64,000 nt of DNA. Source: Brachyhypopomus gauderio (lineage: Eukaryota > Chordata > Actinopteri > Gymnotiformes > Hypopomidae). How positions within the stretch are numbered: position 1 is the first letter of the stretch; each line of letters starts with the position of its first letter. Of the stretch, positions 46,541 to 57,679 are shown piece by piece. Location: positions 20,238,324-20,302,323 of the forward strand of contig NC_135211.1 of the NCBI RefSeq assembly GCF_052324685.1, written 5' to 3'. The position numbers and the translations under genes were made by a program. Below the pieces are notes generated by a model, which was not told the DNA's origin, searched no databases, and was given only the letters and a program-made list of their open reading frames with translations.

Positions 46541-47359
46541 AACTCACACAAACACACACACATGCATGCACACATCACAAGAGAGAAAGAGGTCAGTGGA
46601 ACTCTAAAGGCTACATCAAACACGTGTACTGATAAGGAACACAATAGAGTCACGCATAAAAACAGGGTTAGGGTTAGACAAACACAGCATACTACAGATT
46701 CACGTGTTCAAACATGTGACACGGTTTTTTTTTCTTGTAAATAATGAAACTTGAAGCAATATTTTGATGAGTAAATGTATTAGCTCATATTCTAATATTT
46801 CTCATGATTAAAGTATCAAGGATAAATGTAACATGTGGACAGGCTCAACAGATATTACACTACACACTATATGCAGAGGGATATTACACTACATACTACA
46901 CACTATATACTGTACAGAGGGATATTACACTACACACTATATACAGAGGGATATTACACTACACACTATATACAAAGGGATATTACACTACCCACTACAC
47001 ACTATATACAGAGGGATATTACACTACCCACTACACACTATATACAGAGGGATATTACACTACACAATACAATCTATATACAGATGAATATTACACTACA
47101 CACTACACCCTATATACAGAGGGATATTACACCACTTGACCCTAGTAGTAGATATTCCACTACACAATCCACTCTGTATACAAAGGGATGCTTTTGTTTT
47201 GTACGTTCTCATGACAAAAGTATCACAGACGATACACTCTACAAAAACTCAATAAAAAACTCAATACAAACTAAGGTCAGTTGCAAGGTGATTCTGCCAT
47301 TAAAGGTGCCATATTGTATATTTAGCTTCAAATGCAAATCATATAAACATACAATATTA

Positions 47360-47404
<45 letters not shown>

Positions 47405-47510
47405 CACTCATTCACGTGGACACTCCACCCTTGATTGTCTTGCAGGTTTCTGTCATTACCATTTGGACACACCTAGTGAAGTGGCTGCACTCTGGCCAGC
47501 ATCCACTGTA
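45262..47510. repeat. Diverged tandem duplication with embedded CA arrays
   Basis: Three landmarks recur in order: CCTTCTGCTGATGATG (45316 and 46377), ACACGTGAACTGATAA or ACACGTGTACTGATAA (45768 and 46620), and ACACACCTAG(A/T)GAA with GGC(T/C)AGC(T/A)TCCAC (46101 and 47468). Unit 1 is about 45262-46140, unit 2 about 46331-47510. Each holds its own (CA)n arrays (45478-46060; 46483-46536 and 47361-47402), and unit 2 gained a minisatellite. Confidence 0.75.
46850..47140. repeat. Minisatellite with TATACAGAGGGATATTACAC units
   Basis: About nine units of roughly 27-36 bp, with length variants from extra CACTACACACT blocks. Confidence 0.9.
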
Positions 47511-48084
47511 TTCCGGGATTCCACAGGTTAGTTGACTGTTGGGTGTTTTGAAACTGCTGGAGATGATTTCCTCTGACATCATAAGACATCAGTGAATGGA
47601 CATGAGGTAGCAGACGGACAGACAGCAGAAGTTAGTTTGATACCTGCTGGGATGTGAGCTCCTGTCCTGAAAGCGAAAGCGACGAATTTATTGGAATCTG
47701 GATTGACATGAATAATATAAACATTTCACAGTAGAGGTGCCATATTTACAGCACACACAACAGGAAAAACACATACAAAGTCCAACAACATGGTTGAGTG
47801 GAGTTGCAGGTAGAGGGCCAATCTAATTCTTCATAGTAAACCATAAATGCTGTTTTTCACTTATGTTATCGGTTCCTGGAAACAGGTCAGTGGGCTTGCA
47901 TTCCCAGCTAATACTCTGTTTACAGTTTTAGTGATTTTATTCAAAGTCTCATCTGTAACATTATCAAAGCAATAACAATAAAATACTACAATAATCCAGA
48001 GGCATTATGTTTATCCAGAGTTTCTCTCAATCTCTCACGTGAAAACGTGCTTCAGGTCTCAGGTGTGGTCAGTAGGGAGGAAAC

Positions 48085-48085
<1 letters not shown>

Positions 48086-48166
<81 letters not shown>
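48086..48166. repeat. (GA)n microsatellite
   Basis: About 40 GA units, followed by ACAAAGACAGACAAAGACAG repeats to about 48197. Confidence 0.95.
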
Positions 48167-48167
<1 letters not shown>

Positions 48168-48304
48168 AAGACAGACAAAGACAGACAAAGAGAGAGATGG
48201 AATATTTTGGAAAGATGTTAAGTAATTAATGTATTAAAATACTTAGCAGCATATCAAAGAACCATGGCTGCGCCCAACAACACAAGTATTGAAAGGAATC
48301 AGAC

Positions 48305-48542
48305 ACTTCACCAAGACCTACTCACACACAGAGAGGAAACTTCACCAAGACCTACTCACACACTGAGAGGAAACTTCACCAAGACCTACTCACACACAGA
48401 GAGGAAACTTCACCAAGACCTACTCACACACAGAGAGGAAACTTCACCAAGACCTACTCACACACAGAGAGGAAACTTCACCAAGACCTACTCACACACA
48501 GAGAGGAAACTTAACCAAGACCTACTCACACAGATAGGAAAA
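48305..48542. repeat. 34-bp minisatellite, about 7 copies
   Basis: Unit AACTTCACCAAGACCTACTC plus ACACACAGAGAGGA. Open frames with a 34-residue period are artefacts. Confidence 0.9.
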
Positions 48543-48631
48543 TAGATCTACTCACACACATCCAGAGTGAAACATCACCACACTTGGGCTTCTGTCAAAT
48601 AATTATTTTGTGTGCTGTACTGTTACACATA

Positions 48632-50234
48632 CACTACCGTTCAAAAGTTTGGGGTCACCTAGACAATTTTGTGTTTTCCCTGAAATCTCATACTTTTATT
48701 TATCAAATGAGTTGCAAAATGAATAGAAATATAGTCCAGACATTGACAAGGTAGAAATAATGTTTTTTCTTTATTTAAAATAATTGTCTACTTCAAACTT
48801 TGCTTTCGTCAAAGAATGCTCCCTTAGCAGCAATTACAGCATTGCAGACCTTTGGCATTCTAGCTGTTAATTTGCTGAGGTAATCTGGAGAAATTTCACC
48901 CCATGCTTCCAGAAGCCGCTCCCACAAGTTTGATTGGGTTGATGGGCACTTTTTTCGTACCATACGGTCAAGATGCTCCCACAACAGCTCAATGGGGTTG
49001 AGATCTGGTGACTGCGCTGGCCACTCCATTACCGATAAAACACCAGCTGCCTGCTTCTTCTCTAAATAGTTTGTGCATAATTTGGAGGTGTGCTTTGGGT
49101 CATTGTCCTGTTGCAGGATGAAATTGGCTCCAATCAAGCGCTGTCCACAGGGCATGGCATGGTGTTGCACAATGGAGAGATAGCCTTCCTTATTCAAAAT
49201 CCCTTTTACCTTGTACAAATCTCCCACTTTACCAGCACCAAAGCAACCCCAGACCATCACATTACCTCCACCATGTTTGACAGATGGTGTCAGGCACTCA
49301 TCCAGCATCTTTTCAGTTGTTCTGCGTCTCACAAATGTCCGTCTGTGTGATCCAAACACCTCAAACTTTGATTCGTCTGTCCATAACACTTTTTTCCAAT
49401 CTTCCTCTGTCCAATGTCTCTGTTCTTTTGCCCATATTAATCTTTTTCTTTTATTAGCCAGTCTCAGATATAGCTTTTTCTTTGCCACTCTGCCCTGAAG
49501 GCCAGCATCCCGGAGTCGCCTCTTCACTGTAGATGTTGACACTGGAGTTTTGCAGGTACTATTTAATGAAGCTGCCAGTTGAGGACCTGTGAGGTGTCGA
49601 TTTCTCAAACCTGAGACTCTAATGTACTTGTCTTCTTGCTCAGTTGTGCAGCGGGGCCTTCCACTTCTCCTTCTACTCTGTTTAGAGCCTGTCTGTACTC
49701 TCCTCTGAAGGGAGTAGTACACACCATTGTAGGAAATCTTCAGTTTCTTGGCAATGTCTCGCATGGAATAGCCTTCATTTCTCAGAACAAGAATAGACTG
49801 TCGAGTTTCAATTGAAAGTTGTCTTTTTCTGGCCATTTTGTGAGTTTAATCGAACCAACAATTGTAATGCTACAGATTCTCAACTAACTTAAAGGAAGGT
49901 CAGTTTTATAGCTTCTCTAATCAGCAAAACTGTTTTCAGCTGTGCTAACCTACTTGCACAAGGGTTTTCAAGGGTTTTCTAAATATCCAATAGCCTCCTT
50001 ACACAGTTAGCAAACACAATGTACCATTAGAACACTGGAGTGATGGGTCTCCATACATCTATGTAGATATTGCATTAAAAACCAGACGTTTACAGCTAGA
50101 ATAGTCATTTACCACATTAATAATGTATAGAGTGTATTTTTGATGCATTTAATGTTAGCTAAATTGAAAAAAAACTGCTTTTCTTTCAAAAATAAGAACA
50201 TTTCTAAGTGACCCCAAACTTTTGAACGGTAGTG
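48632..50234 (-). mobile_element. Full-length Tc1/mariner element, DD38E type
   Basis: Both ends carry CACTACCGTTCAAAAGTTTG then GGGTCAC as terminal inverted repeats of about 29-32 bp, directly inside TA target duplications (48630-48631 and 50235-50236). Total 1603 bp with a single uninterrupted transposase gene on the - strand. Ends, size and gene are complete, so the insertion is young. The spacing of catalytic residues matches the DD38E group described as Intruder in fish and other animals. Confidence 0.93.
48793..49836 (-). CDS. Tc1/mariner transposase, apparently intact
   Basis: 347 residues from MARKRQLSIETRQ without stop or frameshift. The N-terminal half has the paired HTH DNA-binding region (about 1-110), with GRPR AT-hook-like motif between the two helix-turn-helix parts. 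The catalytic domain has D in WTDESKFEVFG, D in ILQQDNDPKHTS and E in [11 protein letters not shown]. Between the second Asp (first D of DND) and Glu are 38 residues, rather than the 34 of classical Tc1 elements. A Gly-rich box (VKHGGGNVMVWGC) is present. The enzyme would cut and paste the element at TA sites. Activity cannot be shown from sequence. Confidence 0.93.
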   Translation of the reverse strand: MARKRQLSIETRQSILVLRNEGYSMRDIAKKLKISYNGVYYSLQRRVQTGSKQSRRRSGRPRCTTEQEDKYIRVSGLRNRHLTGPQLAASLNSTCKTPVSTSTVKRRLRDAGLQGRVAKKKLYLRLANKRKRLIWAKEQRHWTEEDWKKVLWTDESKFEVFGSHRRTFVRRRTTEKMLDECLTPSVKHGGGNVMVWGCFGAGKVGDLYKVKGILNKEGYLSIVQHHAMPCGQRLIGANFILQQDNDPKHTSKLCTNYLEKKQAAGVLSVMEWPAQSPDLNPIELLWEHLDRMVRKKCPSTQSNLWERLLEAWGEISPDYLSKLTARMPKVCNAVIAAKGAFFDESKV

Positions 50235-50597
50235 TATATATAGTTACAAGTTAAAACATTGACAAGGTAATCTACATGTCACCATCCAAATCTGACTGGT
50301 GCGATGCTCACAAAAAACCTTTCCCTAATACTTAATAATAAAGAATTTCAATTAGAATATCTGTGAATATCCAGCTATCAAAAACCCACATGACACCAAT
50401 ACACCATCGCACCAACACACAAACACACCATAAGATCAAGACAACAACACACCAACTCACAAACACACCAACACACCATCACACAAATACACCAACACAT
50501 TTCCAACAAAGTACTGGGTAGGTATGGCATACCTGTGTGTGAAACCTGGAATTATCAAGGATCCTGCCCAGTTCACAACAGTCAGCTTGGTTTTTAA

Positions 50598-51600
50598 AAT
50601 TTCTTGTTCTATCAGTACCTGTCCTCTACCTTGTTCATGTTCTATCAGTACCTGTCCTCTACCGTGTTCTTGTTCTATCAGTACCTGTCCTCTACCTTGT
50701 TCTTGTTCTATCAGTACCTGTCCTCTACCTTGTTCTTGTTCTATCAGTACCTGTCCTCTACCTTGTTCATGTTCTATCAGTACCTGTCCTCTACCTTGTT
50801 CTTGTTCTATCAGTACCTGTCCTCTATCTTGTTCATGTTCTATCAGTACCTGTCCTCTACCTTGTTCTTGTTCTATCAGTGTTCTTGTTCTATCAGTACC
50901 TGTCCTCTACCTTGTTCTTGTTCTATCAGTGTTCATGTTCTATCAGTACCTGTCCTCTACCTTGTTCTTGTTCTATCAGTACCTGTCCTCTATCTTGTTC
51001 ATGTTCTATCAGTACCTGTCCTCTACCTTGTTCTTGTTCTATCAGTGTTCTTGTTCTATCAGTACCTGTCCTCTACCTTGTTCTTGTTCTATCAGTGTTC
51101 TTGTTCTATCAGTACCTGTCCTCTACCTTGTTCTTGTTCTATCAGTACCTGTCCTCTACCTTGTTCTTGTTCTATCAGTGTTATTGTTCTATCAGTACCT
51201 GTCCTCTACCTTGTTCTTGTTCTATCAGTACCTGTCCTCTATCTTGTTCATGTTCTATCAGTACCTGTCCTCTACCTTGTTCTTGTTCTATCAGTACCTG
51301 TCCTCTATCTTGTTCATGTTCTATCAGTACCTGTCCTCTACCTTGTTCTTGTTCTATCAGTGTTCTTGTTCTATCAGTACCTGTCCTCTACCTTGTTCTT
51401 GTTCTATCAGTACCTGTCCTCTACCTTGTTCTTGTTCTATCAGTGTTATTGTTCTATCAGTACCTGTCCTCTACCTTGTTCTTGTTCTATCAGTACCTGT
51501 CCTCTATCTTGTTCATGTTCTATCAGTACCTGTCCTCTACCTTGTTCTTGTTCTATCAGTACCTGTCCTCTATCTTGTTCTTGTTCTATCAGTATCCTAT
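50598..51600. repeat. 33-bp minisatellite with 17-bp short units, about 30 copies
   Basis: Main unit TATCAGTACCTGTCCTCTAC plus CTTGTTCTTGTTC. About seven short units TATCAGTGTTCTTGTTC are interspersed, with T/A and A/T variants that look clonal (higher-order repeat). The 33-bp unit keeps all frames open and each 17-bp unit shifts the frame, giving long false ORFs of 257-415 codons. Confidence 0.95.
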
Positions 51601-51779
51601 CCTGTGTTTATTGAAGATCTGGACTCCTTGGTTTCTTCAGCAGGCACTATGACATTAGCAAACACTTTCTCTGTTGATTTCACACATATATCTGTAGATA
51701 GTGTTTGTTGGAGAGTGTTTGTGTTTGTTGAAGAGTATTGGGGTCTCTTAGTCTTTTACAGTGTATTTTAATCCCAATC

Positions 51780-53180
51780 AAAACAAATCCACTGAGTTTC
51801 AAGTTTAGGAGCTTAGAAAATTCATCCTTGTACTTGATTAAACATCTTGTGAACATGAAGGTGAGTTGCTCCATGATTGAGATCCTCAGTGTCCACAAAC
51901 ACCTTCAACAGAATTTATGAATATATGATTGAATGAATAAACTTTAACCGTGGTCTGTTAGTGGTTGTCCATCTGCAGTTGACCAGAGGAATTTGGTTCC
52001 CCTTCTGAACTTTGGTTCCTCTTGAGGCTTCGTGGTTATTCTGCAGGGTGTTGCTACAGTCACTTTGCTTACTCATTAGAACCTGGACACGAATTCTGAC
52101 CGCACGTGTGCAAAAGCACTAAACAAACAAATTAGCATTGAATGTAATGATCAGACCTGAACTGCAGCATATCCAAGGTTGACAGAATCTGATGAAAAGA
52201 GTTACACCCATCAGTGGTGTGCAATGAGGTGTGGAAACAGATCTTAATTCTAAACCTAAATATCCAGTTTTAATCCATGACTAATTCTTTAGTCCGGGCA
52301 CGTTTGGTCAGGGAGAGAAAGTGAAACAAGATGTTTCTGTGCTCGAAACCTGTAGCAGTATGACCTGCAGCGGTATGACTGTCTGCACTCAGACAAGTGA
52401 GTGGGGGTCACGTGTAGAAAAAACTGATGATTCACTTAACCACAAACAGTCCAAATGTCCACACACCCTTTTCTCATGTATTCATTGTACACAGAGATCA
52501 CCAAGCAACATGGAGCATTATAATCTTGCAGTTCCTGTCCCAATCCATGGCAACCCCTCACTAAATTACTTTATAGAACAGAGGACTGCAGGAAACCAAG
52601 ACTCCATGACATGGGGTCTTCACCATTTCATCACCATAGCAATAAGTGAGCAGCAGAACACTAGCAGGACAGTGAGAGAACACTGCCTCTGGCAGGATAG
52701 TAAAACATCATTATCCAGTAAAACATTGGAAAAGGCAAAGCAAAAGCACCTTCTTGACAACTAATACTCGTCCCATGTGGACATACAGACTGAATCACCC
52801 TCAGACACACGCACATATACTGTACACACACACACACACTCATATGCACACGCACACTCACATACACACACTCACTAACACTGACTAGATTCAAGGGAGT
52901 CATGGAGGAGGTAAAAAATAGGTCAAATAAAAATATTGGGCAAAAACAGAATCACATTCACAAACAATAAATTATAAACTCTGTATAAACTCTGTTCAAA
53001 CTTAAGTTCAAATTTTTTATCTGACTTTAATTGTGGAGTGGGGGGTTTATGGCACTGTTTAAAGGGTACGTAGTGAAAAGAGGAACATAAGACAGGGGTT
53101 CCATCCCCCTCTGGTCAAATGTTATTTGCTATCCTAATAAGAGTCCAAATAAGAGTCCTAATAAGAGTCCTAATGTTCTA
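51780..53180. other. Intergenic, no gene seen
   Basis: One + strand frame of 147 codons (52321-52764) has no recognisable domain, signal peptide or homologue and no splice or promoter context. Small CACACA runs lie at about 52800-52870. Confidence 0.45.
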
Positions 53181-53189
53181 TGTAATACC

Positions 53190-53275
53190 AATAAGACCCC
53201 CGAGGCAAGGCACCTGTGTAAAATGACTGGAAATTGTAAGTGGATGTGGATAAGAGTATCAGCCAAATGTGGTGC
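53190..53275 (+). repeat. SINE/L2 tail remnant
   Basis: AATTGTAAGTGGATGTGGATAAGAGTATCAGCCAAATG resembles in two parts the L2-type tail seen at 26270 (GTAAGTTGCTCTGGATAAGG, CTGCCAAATG). Confidence 0.55.
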
Positions 53276-54072
53276 AATCACGTGGTTCTGTTAGGGGCAT
53301 GCAAAGTTCTATGGTGCTGAGCACAGTAAAGTGTTTCTTTTAATGGCTTTTAGAGAGGTTCAAAGTGAGGGATTTTGGGTGATCTGAAAGCTTCAGAGGG
53401 AACCTACATCCAGAGTTGGCAGAGTGTGACTGGATGATGTGAGTGGATGACGTTATTGGGTGACATGACTGGGTGACGACTGAAGGAGTAGAGAAAGAGA
53501 AGAGAGGAATAAGAGAAGGAAAAAAGAAGGAGAAGACCTGGAAGAGTATGTGCAAGACAAAGAAAGCAGCCTATCAAGCCTTTAAAGAGCTGAAAGGATC
53601 AGCCCAGACACCAGCAGATCTTTAGTAGGGATCAAGTGGAAGCATGATCTACTACACACAGACTGTGAACAAGAGCAACCTGATCACAGCCGTGGTGGGG
53701 CAGTGCAGATGCCAGAGTTCCCTGGAGTGACACCTGAAGTAACCAGACTCTAACGACTGATACAATGCTGTAAAAGAGACACTCTTTAAGAAGGGTGATA
53801 AAACCATTTGTGACAACATCAGCAACAATTGGTAAGCATTGTAAGAAAAGTGTCCACCCATATCGTTTTACACAGAATGCTCAATTTTATTGAGCTGAGA
53901 CTACCCAAGAATCAACCTGGACAAGGATACCCAGATCAAATATTTGGTTTGCACTGTCTAATGGAGTAGTTTTTATTTTTAATCAGTATTTAGATTTCTT
54001 GAAGAAAAACTATGACAAAACAAACAATGGAAGATGTTGATGACAAATGCAGTCACCATAACTTAATGTCAC

Positions 54073-54073
<1 letters not shown>

Positions 54074-54114
<41 letters not shown>
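54074..54114. repeat. C41 homopolymer
   Basis: 41 consecutive C bases, followed soon by CGGGGGGCGCCG. Its length in the assembly should not be trusted. Confidence 0.9.
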
Positions 54115-54115
<1 letters not shown>

Positions 54116-54842
54116 TCAACAACTTTCGTTCGGGGGGCGCCGATAGTATGTTTGCATACACCTCAGAAAGTAGCCTTCAGTTCACTTATTCAGTTCTTCA
54201 TGAAAACAACTATTTTGTTATACATCACTTATGCCTCAGTCTTTTTCTCAAAATGTCACCCTCAGTTGTTGTATATATTTTATAATAGGTCCCAAACGCA
54301 TAGGCTTCCGTAAACCTCAGCTCTATTCCCATTGTCACTGTGGGAATATTCTTCATTGTGTCCTTATACATACTCAAAAAAAATTTTTTTTGGTTCAGAT
54401 TAATTGAAATATGGAAAGTATTTCCACACAACTTAGTCACTTTCTATAAGCGTAAGGCAGTTTGGTTAATCCAACATAATTTACTTCAGTTGGTTAAACT
54501 TAATATGTTCTCACAATTCCAAATCAAATCTTTAAGGTTGTTTGAACATGATTTAGTAATGTTGATGTAACTGATTTTGCTTATGTTGTGTAAAGTTGTT
54601 CTAAACCTAATGTGACATGATAATTTAATTTATTTTACTCATGTTCGTTCAACTTAGTTTACTAAAAGTGATGCATTAAATTGTGTTGGTTTAACATATT
54701 AAATTATGTTAGTCCAACTTATTGTTTCAAAATTGTTGCAATAAATTTTGTTGATTTTACTTATTTTACTTACAGTAATCTAACTTATTGTACTAAAGTT
54801 GCTGCAGTAAATTGTGTTGATTTGACTTATTTTAGTTACATT

Positions 54843-55000
54843 GGGGCTGCATGGTGGCGCCGCAGGTAGTAAGTTGCACAGCACCAGAGATGGTGGGTTC
54901 GATTCCCACCTCTGGGCTCTGTCTGTGAGGAGTTTGTGTGTTCTCCCTGTGTCTGTGTGGGTTTCCACCGGGTTCTCTGGTTTTCTCCCACTTCTATTCA
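54843..55000 (+). mobile_element. tRNA-like SINE fragment
   Basis: GGGGCTGCATGGTGGCGCCG, a B box GGGTTCGATTCCC (about 54895) and TGTCTGTGTGGGTTTCCACC are hallmarks of a common fish SINE. The 3' end breaks off near 55000 without an A tail. Confidence 0.75.
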
Positions 55001-55214
55001 AAACATAATTACTCAGTACAATGCAATAGATCAAAATGAATAGAAACATGACAGAAACTGAGAAGAAACATGAAAGAAGAAACAAGTTGCTTGTCAAACG
55101 TGTTTGTAGTTCTTAAAATGTTTAACAACTTAACAGTGATTCTCAAATAATGAGATCTAAAAATTAATACGTATAAGCATGCATACACATACAACTGGTG
55201 AACCGATAGGGTTA

Positions 55215-55312
55215 GGCATGCACAAGGATCCCACAGAAGAGCTACTCTAGCACAAACTGCTGCTGGATATGATCAAAGATGTCAGAACACTAAAGTGCAA
55301 CATACTGCTTTT
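55215..55312 (+). pseudogene. Tc1 transposase remnant
   Basis: GGATCCCACAGAAGAGCTAC followed by TAGCACAAACTGCTG and GTGTCAGAACAC-like sequence recalls the N-terminal part of a frequent fish Tc1 transposase. It is short, with frameshifts, and lacks ends. Confidence 0.5.
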
Positions 55313-55475
55313 TTATCTCTTAATAAATGAAGCGTTGACCATTGGATAGATATTTTCAAATAATGAGGCGAACAATATATATCTATGTATATCTATGACA
55401 AAGAAAAGCTCAACATGAAAATCTCAAAAGAAACAGAATCCACCAAAAGTCTCATCACAGCATGTGTGGTCATTT

Positions 55476-56213
55476 TCAATCACACAATTCACATAAAAGC
55501 TTTGTTTTGAGTGCTTGCACTTTGACTGATAGTCTGTTAGTGTCTAGTTCCATGAAGTTTTTGAAGAGCTTCGAATGTGTATCGGAGATCTTTTGGGTAG
55601 CTCAGGTTGAGGCAATATATAAAACCCAACAACATTGCCACTGCAAATGCCACACCACGCAACTCAATTAGCACCTTCACCCCTTCTAAGATGATCCCGA
55701 TGTCCTCAGGGTCATCTGTGGTCTCTGCATCGTCATGTCTCACAACATAGATTCCAAGTACCATCTCTGACATCTCTTTCTGGCAGTCTTTTCCATCAAT
55801 GTCCTGCGGCAAAACATTACAATATTACCACATGACTTCAAACTCTTAAAGGGAACCCAACTAAGACCCAACACTTCCTATCACAGTTATATGTACTGGT
55901 TTTGAATCTGGATTATATTAACAAACCAACTGCTATTTTAAATTAAATCTGCTTAACAGATTCAGAATTTACAATCAGTTTAGTCATAACAATCTGTTTC
56001 ATCTCTATTTCATTACACACAGGGAATTCATATTCCCTGAAACACATATTCTGTTTGGCTGATAAAAAGGATAAATGGAATCACAAAAACCATGAGATAT
56101 GGCAAGAAAATCAAACATTAAGATAACACTACAAAACTAATAATAAATAAAATATACCTTGTACTCCTTAATCAGATTGCAGGGGTCTTCATTCAGGTAG
56201 ACACATAAACTCA
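55476..56213 (-). pseudogene. C-terminal exons of a SAMD3-like multi-copy fish gene, frameshifted
   Basis: Two - strand exons are visible. The upstream one (about 56158-56213) ends YLNEDPCNLIKEYK at donor GTATAT. The next begins at 55803 after acceptor TTTTGCCGCAG and reads DIDGKDCQKEMSEMVLGIYV, then DDPEDIGIILEG, then GFIYCLNLSYPKDLRYTFEA. That last motif is typical of a large teleost family of uncharacterised proteins, often named sterile alpha motif domain-containing 3-like. After TFEALQK one extra base shifts the frame to an early stop at 55537. In the next frame FMELDTNRLSVKVQALKTKL continues the family C-terminus to a stop at 55476. With a weak acceptor before the upstream exon and no further exons seen, it is probably a broken copy. 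Function unknown. Confidence 0.65.
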
Positions 56214-56799
56214 CAATAAACTTGATTTGTTTTCTTAGTTCAAACAAATGTCAATTCTCTGTTTTTTGAGTGCACAAAGTCTACTGCAGTGACTCACATC
56301 TGGTGTGAAATAGCAAGTGTCTAGCAAAACGTCATAGCTCTAGTGTACATGGGGTCTACAGTGCAGTAGAGTACTTAATGTATGTAGACTCATTTGTGTA
56401 TGTCATGCGGTCAAAGAGATTAAAGTTTTTGACGACTGCTAACGTGCATTTGTCCAATCTGTAATAACATTTTCAAAACTCTAAACACACTGAACACAAC
56501 ATCAGTCTTCAGTGGCTATACTATTAGTTCAATTCATGTTGTTATGGCACAAAATGCAGTCATTTTACATGTTTTTATAATGCATAAATTTTTTATACAC
56601 ACAAGGTTATCCAGTAACAAAATTCTGGATCATTTTTGCCTTATTTACAATTGCTTGCACACAGCATGTCAAAAATGAAAACCTAAGGTTCAAAACCTTA
56701 AATACTGTATAAACTGCAAAGTTCTGCAAAAACAAAGGCAGCTGAAAAGCTATTACTGTAATACATATTTTTTGCACATATAGATCAATGAAATAATAT

Positions 56800-57330
56800 G
56801 AAGTACAGTAATGTACCGGGTCAGAGAGGAGCAAATATAACAATTTGTCCTGCAATCTCAAGTGCTGGTTTGGTCCTTCACAAATGCCAGAATGGTCCCT
56901 ATAACAGAGACTTCCTTCTTTTGTTTTTGAATGAACTCTACCAACAACTGGTTCCTGAAGCAGAAATGGAACAGGTGGGAGGAAACATGAGGACATTTGT
57001 GATGGGACAATGTAGCATTTTGTTATTCTCATGTCATCACAAACTGGTTTATAGACCATCCAAGAGTGATGTCCCTTTTCCTCCCGCCCATCTCGCCTTT
57101 CCTCAACCCCACTAACTTTTTTCAGTCTGGAGGTGGAAGGTGTATGATCATCGGCCCCATGACCAAATGTCCCTCCTGGATGTAATGGATCCTGGCTGCA
57201 GAGACATTTCAGCTGAAGACTGCCAGGGGTGAATAAGACATACCAAGCTTTTCTATCTCAGGTGCATGGCTAGGGCCAACATCAGATGTAATGAGATGTA
57301 ATGAAAACGTGGCCAACTGCTGAAGACCAC
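56800..57330 (+). pseudogene. Degenerate IS630/Tc1-like transposase
   Basis: In shifting frames one reads VPGQRGANITICPAISSAGL, NELYQQLVPEAEMEQVGGNM, then KVYDHRPHDQMSLLDVMDPG and CRDISAEDCQG, the C-terminal half of a DDE transposase frequent in fish. The expected catalytic Asp region reads FVMGQCSILL, so the Asp is lost, and a stop follows CQG. Dead copy. Confidence 0.75.
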
Positions 57331-57449
57331 TTACATTACACATAACAAGATGGTTCAGTTTTGTATTCTGTTTTTTCCCCCTTATGTGGCTTTATTTGTA
57401 TATGTGTATTTTTACACATATGGGACCATGGCTAATTATGTTTACAATT

Positions 57450-57679
57450 CAGGGCCGGCGCCAGAACATATACAGTGAGGGGGCGTCAGAAAATTTCGGG
57501 GGGGCGAACGTAAGTTGTTGAGCGGGTGGGGGGGTGCGTGTAACGATTGTCGAGCGGCGAGGGGGCACCATGTAGCGATTGTTGTAAAATAAATGGGTCT
57601 TATTTTTTACATTGAGGGGGCGGGACACCTCGCCTGAGGGGGCGACGCCCCCATTCGCCTCCCCGTGGCGCCGGCCCTG
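57450..57679. mobile_element. 230-bp hAT-like MITE, GC-rich
   Basis: It begins CAGGGCCGGCGCCA and ends with the complement TGGCGCCGGCCCTG. The 8-bp target duplication TTACAATT flanks both sides (57442-57449 and 57680-57687). It contains many GGGGGCG blocks and no gene. Confidence 0.9.

Noticed and set aside
50524-51771. Open frames of 257-415 codons
   Set aside because: They are translations of the 33/17-bp minisatellite in three frames; no promoter, splice context or protein domain.
52321-52764. 147-codon frame
   Set aside because: No recognised domain, no codon or splice support; length is within chance for this window.
53760-53940. Possible reverse transcriptase fragment (KKGDKTICDNI-like)
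   Set aside because: One short motif only, with stops at once; too weak to annotate as a LINE.
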